Shown here: piece after piece, positions 32,191-40,894 of the stretch
Layout: each line of letters starts with the position of its first letter
How positions within the stretch are numbered: the stretch's first letter is position 1
NCBI RefSeq assembly: GCF_000212695.1
Contig: NC_015514.1
Span: 372,001-436,000, forward strand
Length of the DNA stretch: 64,000 bases
Origin: Cellulomonas fimi ATCC 484
GTDB taxonomy: Bacteria > Actinomycetota > Actinomycetes > Actinomycetales > Cellulomonadaceae
Direction of reading: 5' to 3'
The notes under the pieces: model-generated
What the model saw: only the letters and a program-made list of their open reading frames with translations
Told to the model about the DNA's origin: nothing
Databases searched by the model: none
Translations under genes and position numbers: made by a program

Positions 32191-32778
32191 TCAGCCTCTC
32201 GTCGTCGGGGCGGTCGCGGTGCGGGGGGTGGTGGGGGCGGCGCGGGGCGTGCGGGGGGCGCCCGGTGCGGGGGTGTCGTCGGTGGTGTCGAGCGCGGCGT
32301 CGAGGCGGCGGCGAGCCCGGTGCAGGCGGACCTTGAAGGCGCCCGGGGTGCACCCGACGACGGCCGCGGCGGCGGTCGGGTCGAGCCCGTCCCAGGCGAC
32401 GAGCAGGAGGGCCTCGCGCTCGCGGGCGCTCAGGGCGGCGAGCGCGCGCAGCAGGGCGTCGCGCTCGACGACCAGCGCGCCGGCGTGCTCGTCGTGCGCG
32501 GGCATGACGCGCTCCAGCCGGGCGACCTCGTCCGCCACGACCCGCGCGCGGTGCTGCGAGCGACGCTGGTTCGCGACGGTGTTCCGCGCGACGACGAGCA
32601 GCCACGGCAGCGGGTCGCCGGGGACGTCGACGAGCCGGCGCCACGCGACGAGGAACGTCTCGGAGACGACCTCCTGCGCCGTGTCGGGGTCGACGTGCCG
32701 CAGCGCGTAGGCCTGCACGCGGGCGGCGTACCGGTCCCACAGCGCCGCGAGGCGGAGGGTGTCGTCGTGGTGGCTCAC
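32191..32778 (-). CDS. ECF RNA polymerase sigma factor
   Basis: 195 residues. Region 2: LWDRYAARVQAYALRHVDPD, then EVVSETFLVAWRRLVDVPGDP. Region 4: LSAREREALLLVAWDGLDPT followed by AAAVVGCTPGAFKVRLHRARRRL. The C-terminus is a Thr/Pro/Arg tail. GTG start at 32778. Upstream of the single-pass membrane protein at 31360, with which it probably forms a regulatory pair. Confidence 0.85.
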   Translation of the reverse strand: MSHHDDTLRLAALWDRYAARVQAYALRHVDPDTAQEVVSETFLVAWRRLVDVPGDPLPWLLVVARNTVANQRRSQHRARVVADEVARLERVMPAHDEHAGALVVERDALLRALAALSAREREALLLVAWDGLDPTAAAAVVGCTPGAFKVRLHRARRRLDAALDTTDDTPAPGAPRTPRAAPTTPRTATAPTTRG

Positions 32779-32812
32779 ACCAGGAAGTGTCCGGGCGGGG
32801 CCGTGGGTTACG

Positions 32813-34270
32813 TCAGGACCCGAACCGGGCCAGCGCACGCAGGTCGACGGCGTCGACGAGCAGCCCGGCGTCCTCGCGGACCCATCGCTGCCCGGTGGCG
32901 CGGCGCTCGGACGGCGACGCGAACCGGTACTGCCACAGGTGCGCGCGGACCCAGCGGGGTCGCTCGCCGTGGAACGGGTCGTGCGCGAGCAGCCGCAACG
33001 TCGGGCGGTCGGCCTCGAGCAGCCGGGCGAGGAACGGCGTGAACCAGCGCAGCTGCGCGGACGACCCGAGGCCGAGGAACCACATCCCCCAGTCGAGCCG
33101 CAGGTGGTACGGCGCGTACTGCCGGGGGAGCCGCCGCACGTCGCCGGGCTTGCCCCGGAACCCGTACTCGCGCCACGTCGCGCCCGCGCCGGGGTCCGCG
33201 TCGGGCGTCCCCTCGACGACGACCTCGGTGCGCCGCCGCGTGATGCTGCCGAACGCGCCGTACGCGTTGACGAGGTGCCACACGTTGAACGACGCGTTCA
33301 TGCGCTGGTGCCGGGACAGCAGGTTGCGCAGGGGATGACGGCTCAGCCAGACGCAGAGCGCGGCGACCGTGAGGACGACGACGACGAACCACGCGGGCGC
33401 GTCGGCGCTCGCGGGCGCGGGAACGTCGACGCCGAGCGGGTCCAGGACGACGGCCCACGACCGGTCGTCGACGGCGGACGCGGCGAGCACGATCGTGAGC
33501 CAGTTGAGCCACGCGAAGTTGCCGGACAGCACGAGCCAGAGCTGCGTGACGATCATGACGCCCGCCCCGACGCTCGCGACGGGACCGGGGACCAGCAGCG
33601 TGAACGGCACGACGAGCTGCGCGACGTGGTTCGCGGCGACCTCAACCCGGTGCAGCGGCCGGGGCAGCAGGTGGAACAGCCGGCTGAGCGGCCCGGGCAT
33701 GGGCTGCGTCTCGTGGTGGTAGTAGAGCGCGGTCAGGTCGCGCCACGCGGGGTCGCCGCGCCACTTGATGAGGCCCGCCCCCAGCTCCAGCCGGAAGACG
33801 AGCCACCACAGGAGCACCAGCACCGGCAGGGGCGGCGCGACGTCCGCCGAGCCGAGGAACGCCGCGAGGAACCCCGCCTCGAGCAGCAGCGACTCCCACC
33901 CGAACCCGTAGAACACCTGCCCGACGTTGACGACGGACAGGTACAGCGCCCACAGCACGAGGAACGCGAGCGCGGGTGCCCAGGGCGGCCCCTGCTGCGG
34001 CAGCCCGACGACGAGCGCTCCCGCGACGAGCAGCCCGGCCCAGCCGACGACGAGCACGAGCCGGTCGGAGTACCAGCGGTGGAACAGGCTGGGCGACGAC
34101 CGCCACGGCACGCGCCGCACGAACGCCGGGACGGGGAGCAGCCCGTGCTCGCCGAGCAGCGGGCGGAACTGGTGCAGCACGGCGACGAACGCGACGACGA
34201 AGACGGCGGCGACGCCTCGTTGCACGACGGCGCGCGCGACCGTGTACCCCTGCGCGTCGAACCACTCCAC
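32813..34270 (-). CDS. Lipase maturation factor family protein
   Basis: 485-residue integral membrane protein of the LMF1 family, with about 8-10 helices and the conserved regions VFYGFGWESLLLEAGFLAAF, LELGAGLIKWRGDPAWRDLT, YYHHETQPMP, then near the C-terminus YHLRLDWGMWFLGLGSS. In vertebrates LMF1 aids lipase folding; the bacterial role is unproven. Transcribed alone. ATG at 34270. Confidence 0.9.
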   Translation of the reverse strand: MEWFDAQGYTVARAVVQRGVAAVFVVAFVAVLHQFRPLLGEHGLLPVPAFVRRVPWRSSPSLFHRWYSDRLVLVVGWAGLLVAGALVVGLPQQGPPWAPALAFLVLWALYLSVVNVGQVFYGFGWESLLLEAGFLAAFLGSADVAPPLPVLVLLWWLVFRLELGAGLIKWRGDPAWRDLTALYYHHETQPMPGPLSRLFHLLPRPLHRVEVAANHVAQLVVPFTLLVPGPVASVGAGVMIVTQLWLVLSGNFAWLNWLTIVLAASAVDDRSWAVVLDPLGVDVPAPASADAPAWFVVVVLTVAALCVWLSRHPLRNLLSRHQRMNASFNVWHLVNAYGAFGSITRRRTEVVVEGTPDADPGAGATWREYGFRGKPGDVRRLPRQYAPYHLRLDWGMWFLGLGSSAQLRWFTPFLARLLEADRPTLRLLAHDPFHGERPRWVRAHLWQYRFASPSERRATGQRWVREDAGLLVDAVDLRALARFGS

Positions 34271-34378
34271 GTCGGACCGTCCCCGGCTCCCGCACCGGCG
34301 CGGTCTGCTCCCGCCCGTCCAGCGTGGTCCGGGTGGGTGCAGCGCGCGAGCGCGGGCGCCGGGCGCCCCGTCAGCACG

Positions 34379-34456
34379 GTGCGGCGGCTCGCGCGCCGCG
34401 CCCGTCAGCGGGGTGCGGCGGCTCGCGCGCCGCGCCCGTCAGCGGGGTGCGGCGGT
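34379..34456. repeat. 34-base tandem repeat over the 3' end of the MMPL gene
   Basis: GTGCGGCGGCTCGCGCGCCG starts at 34379 and again 34 bases later at 34413; GTGCGGCGG starts a third time at 34447. The TCA that is the MMPL stop (34439-34441) belongs to one unit, and another copy of CGTCAGCG sits outside the gene. It looks like duplication of the gene's tail. Confidence 0.75.
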
Positions 34457-37033
34457 CTCCGCGGCCATGGCGACCTCGTGCTCGTGCGGGTGCCGGCGCT
34501 CGAGGGCGGCGCCCTCGACGTCCACGTCGGGCAGGACGCGGCCGAGCCAGCGCGGCAGCCACCACGCGCCGTCGCCGGCGAGGTGCATGAGCGCGGGGAT
34601 GAGCACCATCCGCACGACGAACGCGTCGACGAGCACGCCGAACGCGAGGGCGAACCCGATGGGCCGGATCATCGCGGAGTGCGAGAACACGAAGCCGCCG
34701 AACACGGAGATCATGATGATCGCCGCGGCGGTGACGACGGAACGTCCGGCCCGCACGCCCTGCACGACGGCGAGCCGCGCGGGCGCCCCGTGGGCGTACG
34801 CCTCCCGCATCCCGGAGCCGAGGAACAGCATGTAGTCCATCGCGAGGCCGAACAGGATGCCGACGAGGACGGTCGGCAGGAAGTTCAGCACCGGGCCCGG
34901 GTTCTCGACGCCGAAGACGCCGGACAGCCAGCCCCACTGGTAGATCGCGACGACCCCGCCGAGCGCGGCGAAGAACGACAGGATGAACCCGAGCGTCGCG
35001 ATGAGCGGCACGAACAGCGACCGGAACACGACGATGAGGATGAGCAGCGACAGCCCGACGACGACGGCGAGGTACGTCGGCAGGGAGTCGGCGAGCGTGT
35101 CGGACACGTCGATGTTGCCGCTGGCCTGGCCGGCGACACCGATGGTCACGCCACCGTCGAGCGTCAGGCCGCGCAGCGTGTGCACGAGCTCCTCGGTCGA
35201 CTCGCTCGTCGGGCCCTCGGCGGGGATCACCTGGAACGCGACGGTCCGGCCGTCGTCGGAGGTGCCGATGGGGGCGACGGCGACGACGTCGTCCTGCTCG
35301 AACACCTGCCGGCCGACGGCCGCCTGGACGGCGGTCTCCTCACCCTCGGCAGGGGCCTCGGGCAGCTCGGCGACGACGAGCAGCGTGCCGTTCTGCCCCT
35401 CGCCGAAGCGCTCGGCGACGGTCGAGTAGGCGCGGTACTGCGTGGAGTCGTGCGGCTCGGACGAGCCGTCGGGCAGGCCGAGGCGCAGCTCGGTCGCGGG
35501 CAGCGCGACGACCACGAGGGCGACGACGGACAGCAGCGCGCGGGCCACGGCGCCGAGGGTCGACATGGGGCGCAGCGGCTTGCCCGGCAGGGGCGCGGGT
35601 GCGGTGTCGGCGTCGGGGTCCCGGCTCGCGAGCGTGGCGCGCTCCTTGCGGCTGAGCACGCGCATGCCGAGCAGCCGGAGCAGCGCGGGCGTCATGGTGA
35701 CGGCGATGAGCACGGCGACGAGCACGCAGAACGCGCCGACGGTGCCCATGAGCCCGAGGAACGGGATGCCGGTGACGTTGAGCGCGAGGAGCGCGATGAG
35801 CACGGTCGCGCCCGCGAACACCACCGCGTTGCCGGACGTGCCGTTGGCGAGCCCGACGGACTCGTCGACGTCGTAGCCCTGCTTGAGCTGGCGGCGGTGC
35901 CGGTTGACGATGAACAGCGAGTAGTCGATGCCGACCGCGAGGCCGAGCATGACGCCGAGGATCGGGGTCACCGACACCATCTCGACGACGCCCGACAGGG
36001 ACATCGCGCCGAGCGCACCGATGCCGACGCCGACGAGCGCGGTGAGGATCGGCAGGCCCGCGGCGACGAAGGTGCCGAGCATGACGACGAGGACGATGCC
36101 GGCGACGACGACGCCGATGACCTCGCCCGCGCCGAGCAGCTCGGGCACGCCGCCCGCGATCTCCGCGGAGAAGTCCACGTCCACGCCGTCGACGGGCGCG
36201 TCGGTGAAGACGGCCACGAGCGCGTCCTTCGACTCCTGCGCGAGCTCCATCTGCGGCACGGTGAACGTGACGGGTGCGACGGCGGCGCTGCCGTCGGCGG
36301 ACACGAGCCGGATCTGGTCGGACATCTCCAGCAGCTCGGCGCCGGCCTCGAGCTGCGGCTCCTGCGCCTCGATCTCGGCGGTGCCGGCGTCGATCGTGGC
36401 CTGCTGCTCGGCGACGACCGCGAGCTGCGCGTCGACGGCGGCCTGCTGCGCGTCGAGCTGCGCCTGCTGCGCGTCGAGCTGCGCGGTGACCTGGATCGGC
36501 GCACCGGCCGCCTCGGCCTGCTGGCGCGCGGCGTCGAGCTGGGCCTGGGCGGCGTCGAGCTGCGCGGCGCCGGCCTCGAGCTGGGCGGCACCGGCGTCGA
36601 GCTGGGCCTGGCCGTCGGCGAGCTGCGCGCGTCCCTGCTCGAGCTGGGCGCGTCCGTCCTCGACCTGCTGGCGCTGCTGGTCGAGCTGCTCCTGCGCGGC
36701 GAACGGGTCGACGACCTCCTCGACCTCGGGGGAGTCCGACGCCTCGGCGACGAGGTCGGCGATCGCGGCGCGCTGCTCGTCGGTGAACGCCGAGCCGTCC
36801 TGCGTGGACAGCACGATCGTCCCGGTCCCGCCGGACGCGGACGGCAGCTTCTCCTCCAGGCGGTCGGTGACCTTCCCCGTGGGGGTGTCGGGGATCGAGA
36901 AGCTGCTGGCGAGCGTGCCGCCGGCGACGACGAACGCGACGCCGGCCGCGATCAGGACGGCGAACCAGGCGGCGACGACGGCCCGCGCGTGGCGCGCGGA
37001 GCCGCGACCGAGTCGGTACAGGAGTTCAGCCAT
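34439..37033 (-). CDS. MMPL/RND-type transporter with extracytoplasmic coiled coil
   Basis: 864-residue lipid or drug exporter of the MMPL family with about 12 helices in two halves (first GDYS-like region ILGVMLGLAVGIDYSLFIVNR, second ILFGLAMDYMLFLGSGMREA). Between helix 1 and helix 2 sits a heptad-rich segment at residues ~112-238 built from AQLDAGA/AQLEAGA/AQLDAQQ units, predicted to form a coiled coil. The Asp/Tyr proton-relay positions are present in both halves. It follows a TetR gene by 54 bases and is its likely target. ATG at 37033. Confidence 0.88.
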   Translation of the reverse strand: MAELLYRLGRGSARHARAVVAAWFAVLIAAGVAFVVAGGTLASSFSIPDTPTGKVTDRLEEKLPSASGGTGTIVLSTQDGSAFTDEQRAAIADLVAEASDSPEVEEVVDPFAAQEQLDQQRQQVEDGRAQLEQGRAQLADGQAQLDAGAAQLEAGAAQLDAAQAQLDAARQQAEAAGAPIQVTAQLDAQQAQLDAQQAAVDAQLAVVAEQQATIDAGTAEIEAQEPQLEAGAELLEMSDQIRLVSADGSAAVAPVTFTVPQMELAQESKDALVAVFTDAPVDGVDVDFSAEIAGGVPELLGAGEVIGVVVAGIVLVVMLGTFVAAGLPILTALVGVGIGALGAMSLSGVVEMVSVTPILGVMLGLAVGIDYSLFIVNRHRRQLKQGYDVDESVGLANGTSGNAVVFAGATVLIALLALNVTGIPFLGLMGTVGAFCVLVAVLIAVTMTPALLRLLGMRVLSRKERATLASRDPDADTAPAPLPGKPLRPMSTLGAVARALLSVVALVVVALPATELRLGLPDGSSEPHDSTQYRAYSTVAERFGEGQNGTLLVVAELPEAPAEGEETAVQAAVGRQVFEQDDVVAVAPIGTSDDGRTVAFQVIPAEGPTSESTEELVHTLRGLTLDGGVTIGVAGQASGNIDVSDTLADSLPTYLAVVVGLSLLILIVVFRSLFVPLIATLGFILSFFAALGGVVAIYQWGWLSGVFGVENPGPVLNFLPTVLVGILFGLAMDYMLFLGSGMREAYAHGAPARLAVVQGVRAGRSVVTAAAIIMISVFGGFVFSHSAMIRPIGFALAFGVLVDAFVVRMVLIPALMHLAGDGAWWLPRWLGRVLPDVDVEGAALERRHPHEHEVAMAAETAAPR

Positions 37034-37087
37034 GGTGGTCTTTCCGGTCGGGGCGGACGCCGGGGTGGCGGTGGCGGGTGGTGCTGT

Positions 37088-37837
37088 TCAGGGGGTGCGC
37101 GTGGACGCGGCCGACGGGACGGGTTCCGTGCCGCAGGTGGGTGCCACGGAGAAGACGGGCAGCGGCGCGTCGGCCGTGGGCACCGGCGGGTTGGTCGGCA
37201 GGGGACCGGCCGCGCCGTAGCCGGCGCGCGCGGAGGCGAGGAGGCGGCCCAGCAGCGCGTCCCACACCGCTCGGGACGCGGCGTCGTCGACGGCGCCCGT
37301 CGCGCGGTGCCAGTACGGGTGGATGACGAGCACGCCGCTCATGAGCGAGCCGACGAGCAGCTGCACGTCGAAGGGGTCGGCGTCGGGGTGCCGGCGCAGG
37401 AGCTCGGTGGACAGCCGGGCGCTGACCTCGGTGAGCGCGCGCCCGACCATCGCCTCGCGTCGCGGGGTGAGGGCGTCCGGGGTCGCGCCGCCGAGCAGGC
37501 GCGTGAGGTAGGCCATGGGCGTGACGAGGTCGGTCGTCGTGAGGGCGTGCGCGAGCTCGTCGAACATCGTGGCGTCGGGGTCCGCGGCCGCGCTGTGCTG
37601 CTCGAGGCTGTCGAAGACCGTGCCGAGGATCTCGCCGCACACGGTGGTGACGACGTCGTCGAGCGACTCGAAGTGGTTGAAGACGGTGCGCCGGGACACG
37701 TCGGCGCGCGCGGCGAGCTCGTCGACGGTGAAGGCGGTCCCGCCGGTCTCGTCGAGCAGGGCTGCGGCGGCGTCGAGGATCGCGCGGTGGTGACGCTCGC
37801 GCAGGGCCGCGCGTCGGCCTCCGGTCCGATCGATCAC
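37088..37837 (-). CDS. TetR-family regulator of the MMPL transporter
   Basis: 249 residues. HTH: FTVDELAARADVSRRTVFNHF. A Pro/Thr-rich C-terminal tail of ~25 residues. The start GTG at 37837 has no ribosome site and follows a plausible -10 by seven bases, so the mRNA may be leaderless. It precedes the MMPL gene in the same direction; a tight operator lies in its own promoter, which suggests control of both genes. Confidence 0.85.
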   Translation of the reverse strand: MIDRTGGRRAALRERHHRAILDAAAALLDETGGTAFTVDELAARADVSRRTVFNHFESLDDVVTTVCGEILGTVFDSLEQHSAAADPDATMFDELAHALTTTDLVTPMAYLTRLLGGATPDALTPRREAMVGRALTEVSARLSTELLRRHPDADPFDVQLLVGSLMSGVLVIHPYWHRATGAVDDAASRAVWDALLGRLLASARAGYGAAGPLPTNPPVPTADAPLPVFSVAPTCGTEPVPSAASTRTP

Positions 37838-37844
37838 GTCACGA

Positions 37845-37873
37845 CACTAAGTGCACCGTTGCACGGAGTGCAA
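37845..37873 (-). promoter_or_regulatory. Leaderless-type promoter with embedded operator for tetR-MMPL
   Basis: On the minus strand TTGCAC (37873-37868) and TTAGTG (37850-37845) are 17 bases apart, and the start GTG comes 7 bases after the -10. The spacer contains GTGCA (37851-37855) CCGT TGCAC (37860-37864), an inverted repeat, and another TGCAC overlaps the -35. A repressor bound here would cover the whole promoter. Confidence 0.6.
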
Positions 37874-37918
37874 TCTGAGTCCTCCGTCCGGACGGCCGGT
37901 CCGGTCGCGCCCCGCGCG

Positions 37919-38284
37919 TCAGCGCGGACGGTGGTGCGGCGGGACGTCGTACAGGGCGTGCTCGGTGTGCTGCAGGACGTTCGCGACGAGCGCTGCGACG
38001 TGCTCGTCGGGCTGGCCGTAGAACACCGTCGTGCCGTCGCGCCGGGACGTGACGAGCCGCCCCGCCCGAAGGCGTGCGAGGTGCTGCGACACCGCAGGTG
38101 CGGGCCGTCCGAGGGCCTCGGCGATCGCGTTCACCGGCATCTCGGTGCCGTCGAGCATCGCGAGGATCGCGAGCCGCGTGCGGTCGGCCAGCAGCCGCAG
38201 CACCTCGACGGCGTGGTCGAGGTCCTCGTCGGGCGGAGCGGCGTGCGCACGGTCGGTGGGGTGGGTGGCGGCCACGGACGTCAT
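37919..38284 (-). CDS. ArsR-family transcriptional regulator
   Basis: 121-residue winged-helix repressor: VLRLLADRTRLAILAMLDG, then MPVNAIAEALGRPAPAVSQHLARLR and VTSRRDGTTVFYG. The His-rich C-terminus (HTEHALYDVPPHHRPR) and N-terminal histidines could bind metal, but there is no ELCVCDL-type cysteine site. The ATG overlaps the MFS stop, so both are made from one transcript. Confidence 0.88.
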   Translation of the reverse strand: MTSVAATHPTDRAHAAPPDEDLDHAVEVLRLLADRTRLAILAMLDGTEMPVNAIAEALGRPAPAVSQHLARLRAGRLVTSRRDGTTVFYGQPDEHVAALVANVLQHTEHALYDVPPHHRPR

Positions 38285-39540
38285 GATCGCACCGAGGTCG
38301 CGTCGCCGGCCCGGTTCCGCGCACCGGTTCCGGGTGCGCGGCGCCACAGCAGTGCCGCCGCGACCGTCGCACCCGCCGCGACGACCGCCATCGTCAGCGC
38401 CGCGCCGTCGAGCGTCACGGCCCCGAGCCACCCGACCGCCGGGTAGGTGACGAGCCAGCACGCGTGCGACAGGGAGAACTGCGCGGCGAACGCCGCGCCC
38501 AGGTCGGGGCCGTCGACGTGCCGGCGCAGCAGCCGCCCGACGGGCGTCTCGACCGCCGACCAGCCGACGCCGACGAGCAGCCACAGCACCCCGACCGCCA
38601 CCAGCGCGGCGGTGCCGTGCGCACCCAGCGCGAGCGGGACGAGGGCCGTGGCGACCGCGAGCAGGACGCCGCCGCCGAGCATGAGCGGCTTCTCCGGGAC
38701 CGACCGGAGCACCGCGGGCAGCGCGAGCGCGGCGAGCATCGACCCGCCGCCCATCACCGCGAGCAGGAGTGCGACGACCCCCTCGTCCTGCCCGAGCGCC
38801 GTGCGTGCGACGACGACCGTCTGGACCAGCACGAACGCACCTGCGGCCGCGACCGCGACGTTGAGCGCGAGCACCGGACGCAGCGCGGCGCTGCGCACCA
38901 GCAGGTCGATGCCGTGCCGGGCCTGCGCGCCGAAGGCCCGCTCGGGCGTGTCGACGTCGGCGTGGGTCGCGCGCGGGGGCAGCGCCGTGCCGGCGACCAG
39001 CACCGCCGAGGCGGCGAACCCGACGGCCGTGCCGCCGAACAGCGCGTTCGACGGCACGAGCAGGAGGAGCGCCGCCGCGAGCACGGGCGACAGGACCGCC
39101 TCGAGGTCGTACGCGAGGCGGGACAGCGACAGTGCCGCGGTGTAGTCGTCCTCGTCGGTGAGGACGTCGGGGATCGTCGACTGGAACGTCGGGGTGAACG
39201 TCGCCGACGCCGCCTGCAGGACGAGCACGAGGACGTAGACCTGCCACACCTCGCCGACGAACGGCAGCGTCGCGGCGACGGCGAGCCGCACGAGATCCGC
39301 GGCGACCAGCACCGCCCGGCGGGGGAGCCGGACGACGGCGGCCGCGGCGACGGGCGCGACCAGGACGTACGCGACCATCTTGACCGCGAGCGCGGTCCCG
39401 AGCACCGTGCCGGCGTCGCTGCCCGCGAGCTCGAACGCGAGGAGGGCCAGGGCGACGGTCGCGAGGCCGGTGCCCGCGAGGGCGACGACCTGGGCGAGGA
39501 ACAGCCGGCGGTAGACGGCGTGGGAGAGGGCGCGGCGCAC
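38281..39540 (-). CDS. MFS transporter co-encoded with ArsR regulator
   Basis: 419 residues, about 12 helices. The first ~10 residues are followed by VYRRLFLAQVVALAGTGLAT, typical of ArsR-linked MFS exporters. GTG at 39540 preceded by AAGGTGG decides the start. ArsR/MFS pairs of this kind are common in actinobacteria and may export a drug or metal complex; the substrate cannot be read from sequence. Confidence 0.8.
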   Translation of the reverse strand: MRRALSHAVYRRLFLAQVVALAGTGLATVALALLAFELAGSDAGTVLGTALAVKMVAYVLVAPVAAAAVVRLPRRAVLVAADLVRLAVAATLPFVGEVWQVYVLVLVLQAASATFTPTFQSTIPDVLTDEDDYTAALSLSRLAYDLEAVLSPVLAAALLLLVPSNALFGGTAVGFAASAVLVAGTALPPRATHADVDTPERAFGAQARHGIDLLVRSAALRPVLALNVAVAAAGAFVLVQTVVVARTALGQDEGVVALLLAVMGGGSMLAALALPAVLRSVPEKPLMLGGGVLLAVATALVPLALGAHGTAALVAVGVLWLLVGVGWSAVETPVGRLLRRHVDGPDLGAAFAAQFSLSHACWLVTYPAVGWLGAVTLDGAALTMAVVAAGATVAAALLWRRAPGTGARNRAGDATSVRS

Positions 39541-39560
39541 GAGGCCACCTTCTCGCTGTC

Positions 39561-39574
39561 TGCGCAGATGCGCA
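39561..39574 (-). promoter_or_regulatory. Possible ArsR operator
   Basis: TGCGCA-GA-TGCGCA at 39561-39574, two self-complementary hexamers, lies 21 bases upstream of the MFS start, next to an AT-rich CAAATAGCAAG. ArsR repressors use short inverted repeats in this position. Inference only. Confidence 0.45.
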
Positions 39575-39640
39575 AATAGCAAGCAACGCACGATCCCACG
39601 CGACGCCGGCGGTCGTGGGGTGCGGCCCCCGGGTCCGGCG

Positions 39641-39805
39641 TCAGGCGTGGCGGAGCATGAGCTCCGTCTCGGTGTCCCGGCCCATCGTCGGGTCGGGCGC
39701 GTCGGTCGTCGCCTGCGACGTGATCGTGTCCGCCAGGCGCACCGGCTCGGGCAGCGCGGCGTACCGCGCAGCCGGGTCGGGCTCGGGGTCGGTCCTGTCC
39801 GTCAT
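39641..39805 (-). CDS. Small hypothetical protein
   Basis: 54 residues, hydrophilic, Pro/Asp/Thr-rich, opening MTDRTDPEPD; not recognised. A GAGAGG site eight bases before the ATG supports translation. It begins 20 bases after a strong hairpin that would end the cutinase transcript, so it needs read-through or its own promoter. Confidence 0.4.
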   Translation of the reverse strand: MTDRTDPEPDPAARYAALPEPVRLADTITSQATTDAPDPTMGRDTETELMLRHA

Positions 39806-39824
39806 CTCGCGACCTCTCGTCGAC

Positions 39825-39863
39825 ACGCCGTCCCCCGCAGGCTAGACCCGCGGGGGACGGCGT
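39825..39863 (-). terminator. Terminator hairpin of the cutinase gene
   Basis: ACGCCGTCCCCCGC (39825-39838) and GCGGGGGACGGCGT (39850-39863) form a perfect 14-base stem with an 11-base loop, 54 bases after the cutinase stop. It is the strongest stem of its size around these genes. Confidence 0.75.
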
Positions 39864-39917
39864 GGTGGTGGATCCAGTGGCCCGGCCGCCGGGGTCGCTG
39901 CCCGGTGGTCGACGCGC

Positions 39918-40781
39918 TCAGAACGGGCAGCTGCTGCGGACCTCGGAGTAGGCGAGACCGGACGGCGGCGGGCAGAGGAACTGCGTGTACCGCGTGTCCT
40001 GGTCGACGAACCGCTTGAGCCACGCGATCGCGTTGCGTGCGATCGGCGTGTTCGAGGTGTTCGGCGCGAAGTGGCTCGCGCCCCGCAGCTCGACGTAGGT
40101 GCGCGGGGTCGTCGCCGGCAGCGTGGAGTAGAACGGCTCGGCGTGGGTCGTGACGGACGCGATCGTGTCGTTCTCCGCGCCGACGACGAGCGTCGGCGTG
40201 CTCACCTCGGGCCACGTCTTGTCGAGGTTCCACGGAGTCAGCGCGATCGCGGCGCGCAGCGCCGGGTCGTCCTTGGCGGCCTCGAGCGTCCCGCCGCCAC
40301 CCATCGAGTGCCCCATGACGGCGAGCCGCGACGGGTCGACGCGGTCGCGCACGGCGCTCGACGTGGTGAGGTACTGCAGGGCCGCGCGGAGCTGGTCGCC
40401 GCGCGACGACGGCTGGTCGGACGTCGTGCTCGTGTCGATCGTCATGACGACGAAGCCCTGGGACGCCAGGCGGGGCCCGAGCCACGCGATGCTCGACTGC
40501 CGCGCGGTGTACCCGGGCGAGATCGCCACGGCCCCGAAGGTGCCCTGCGAGCGGTCGGTCGGGTAGTAGATGGTCGCGCCGCCGAACCCGCTCACCGCCC
40601 ACCGGGAGACGGAGGTGCTGGCCGTGGCGAACGGTCCGCGGCTGGCCTCGATGCTGGCCACCGTGGGTGCGGGTCCGCGCTCGTACGGGTTGTCGGCGGC
40701 CTGCGCCGGTGCGACGGCCCCGGTGAGTGCGACCGCGAGCGCCGCGACGGTGAGGCGCGCGCGGGTGGTGAGGTTCTTCAT
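39918..40781 (-). CDS. Secreted cutinase / polyester hydrolase (TfCut2-like)
   Basis: Extracellular serine esterase, 287 residues, very similar in motif order to Thermobifida cutinases that hydrolyse PET. Signal peptide to ~residue 29 (APAQAAD), then [10 protein letters not shown], the mature start of TfCut2-type enzymes. Catalytic triad Ser159 (GHSMGGGG), Asp205 (ENDTIASV), His237 (GASHFAPN). Oxyanion residues Tyr91 (SPGYT) and Met160, substrate Trp184 (LTPWNL), and a C-terminal disulfide Cys270-Cys285 are all kept. Natural role: cutin or polyester breakdown, or triacylglycerol hydrolysis. A GGGGGG tract serves as ribosome site. Single gene with its own terminator. Confidence 0.93.
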   Translation of the reverse strand: MKNLTTRARLTVAALAVALTGAVAPAQAADNPYERGPAPTVASIEASRGPFATASTSVSRWAVSGFGGATIYYPTDRSQGTFGAVAISPGYTARQSSIAWLGPRLASQGFVVMTIDTSTTSDQPSSRGDQLRAALQYLTTSSAVRDRVDPSRLAVMGHSMGGGGTLEAAKDDPALRAAIALTPWNLDKTWPEVSTPTLVVGAENDTIASVTTHAEPFYSTLPATTPRTYVELRGASHFAPNTSNTPIARNAIAWLKRFVDQDTRYTQFLCPPPSGLAYSEVRSSCPF

Positions 40782-40894
40782 GACGTCCCCCCCAGGAGTC
40801 AGACGAAGGACAACTCAGGTGATCGGTGACATTACTGCGCCGAGGCGCCCGACGGAAGACCCGACCGACCAGTCGGTCCGTGTGGCGCGCAGGG

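Noticed and set aside
32759-38446. A stop-free plus-strand frame of almost 1900 codons
   Set aside because: It lies opposite well-supported minus-strand genes (sigma factor, LMF, MMPL, TetR, ArsR) and its product is low-complexity Arg/Gly/Asp/His sequence, as expected from the antisense of GC-rich codons.
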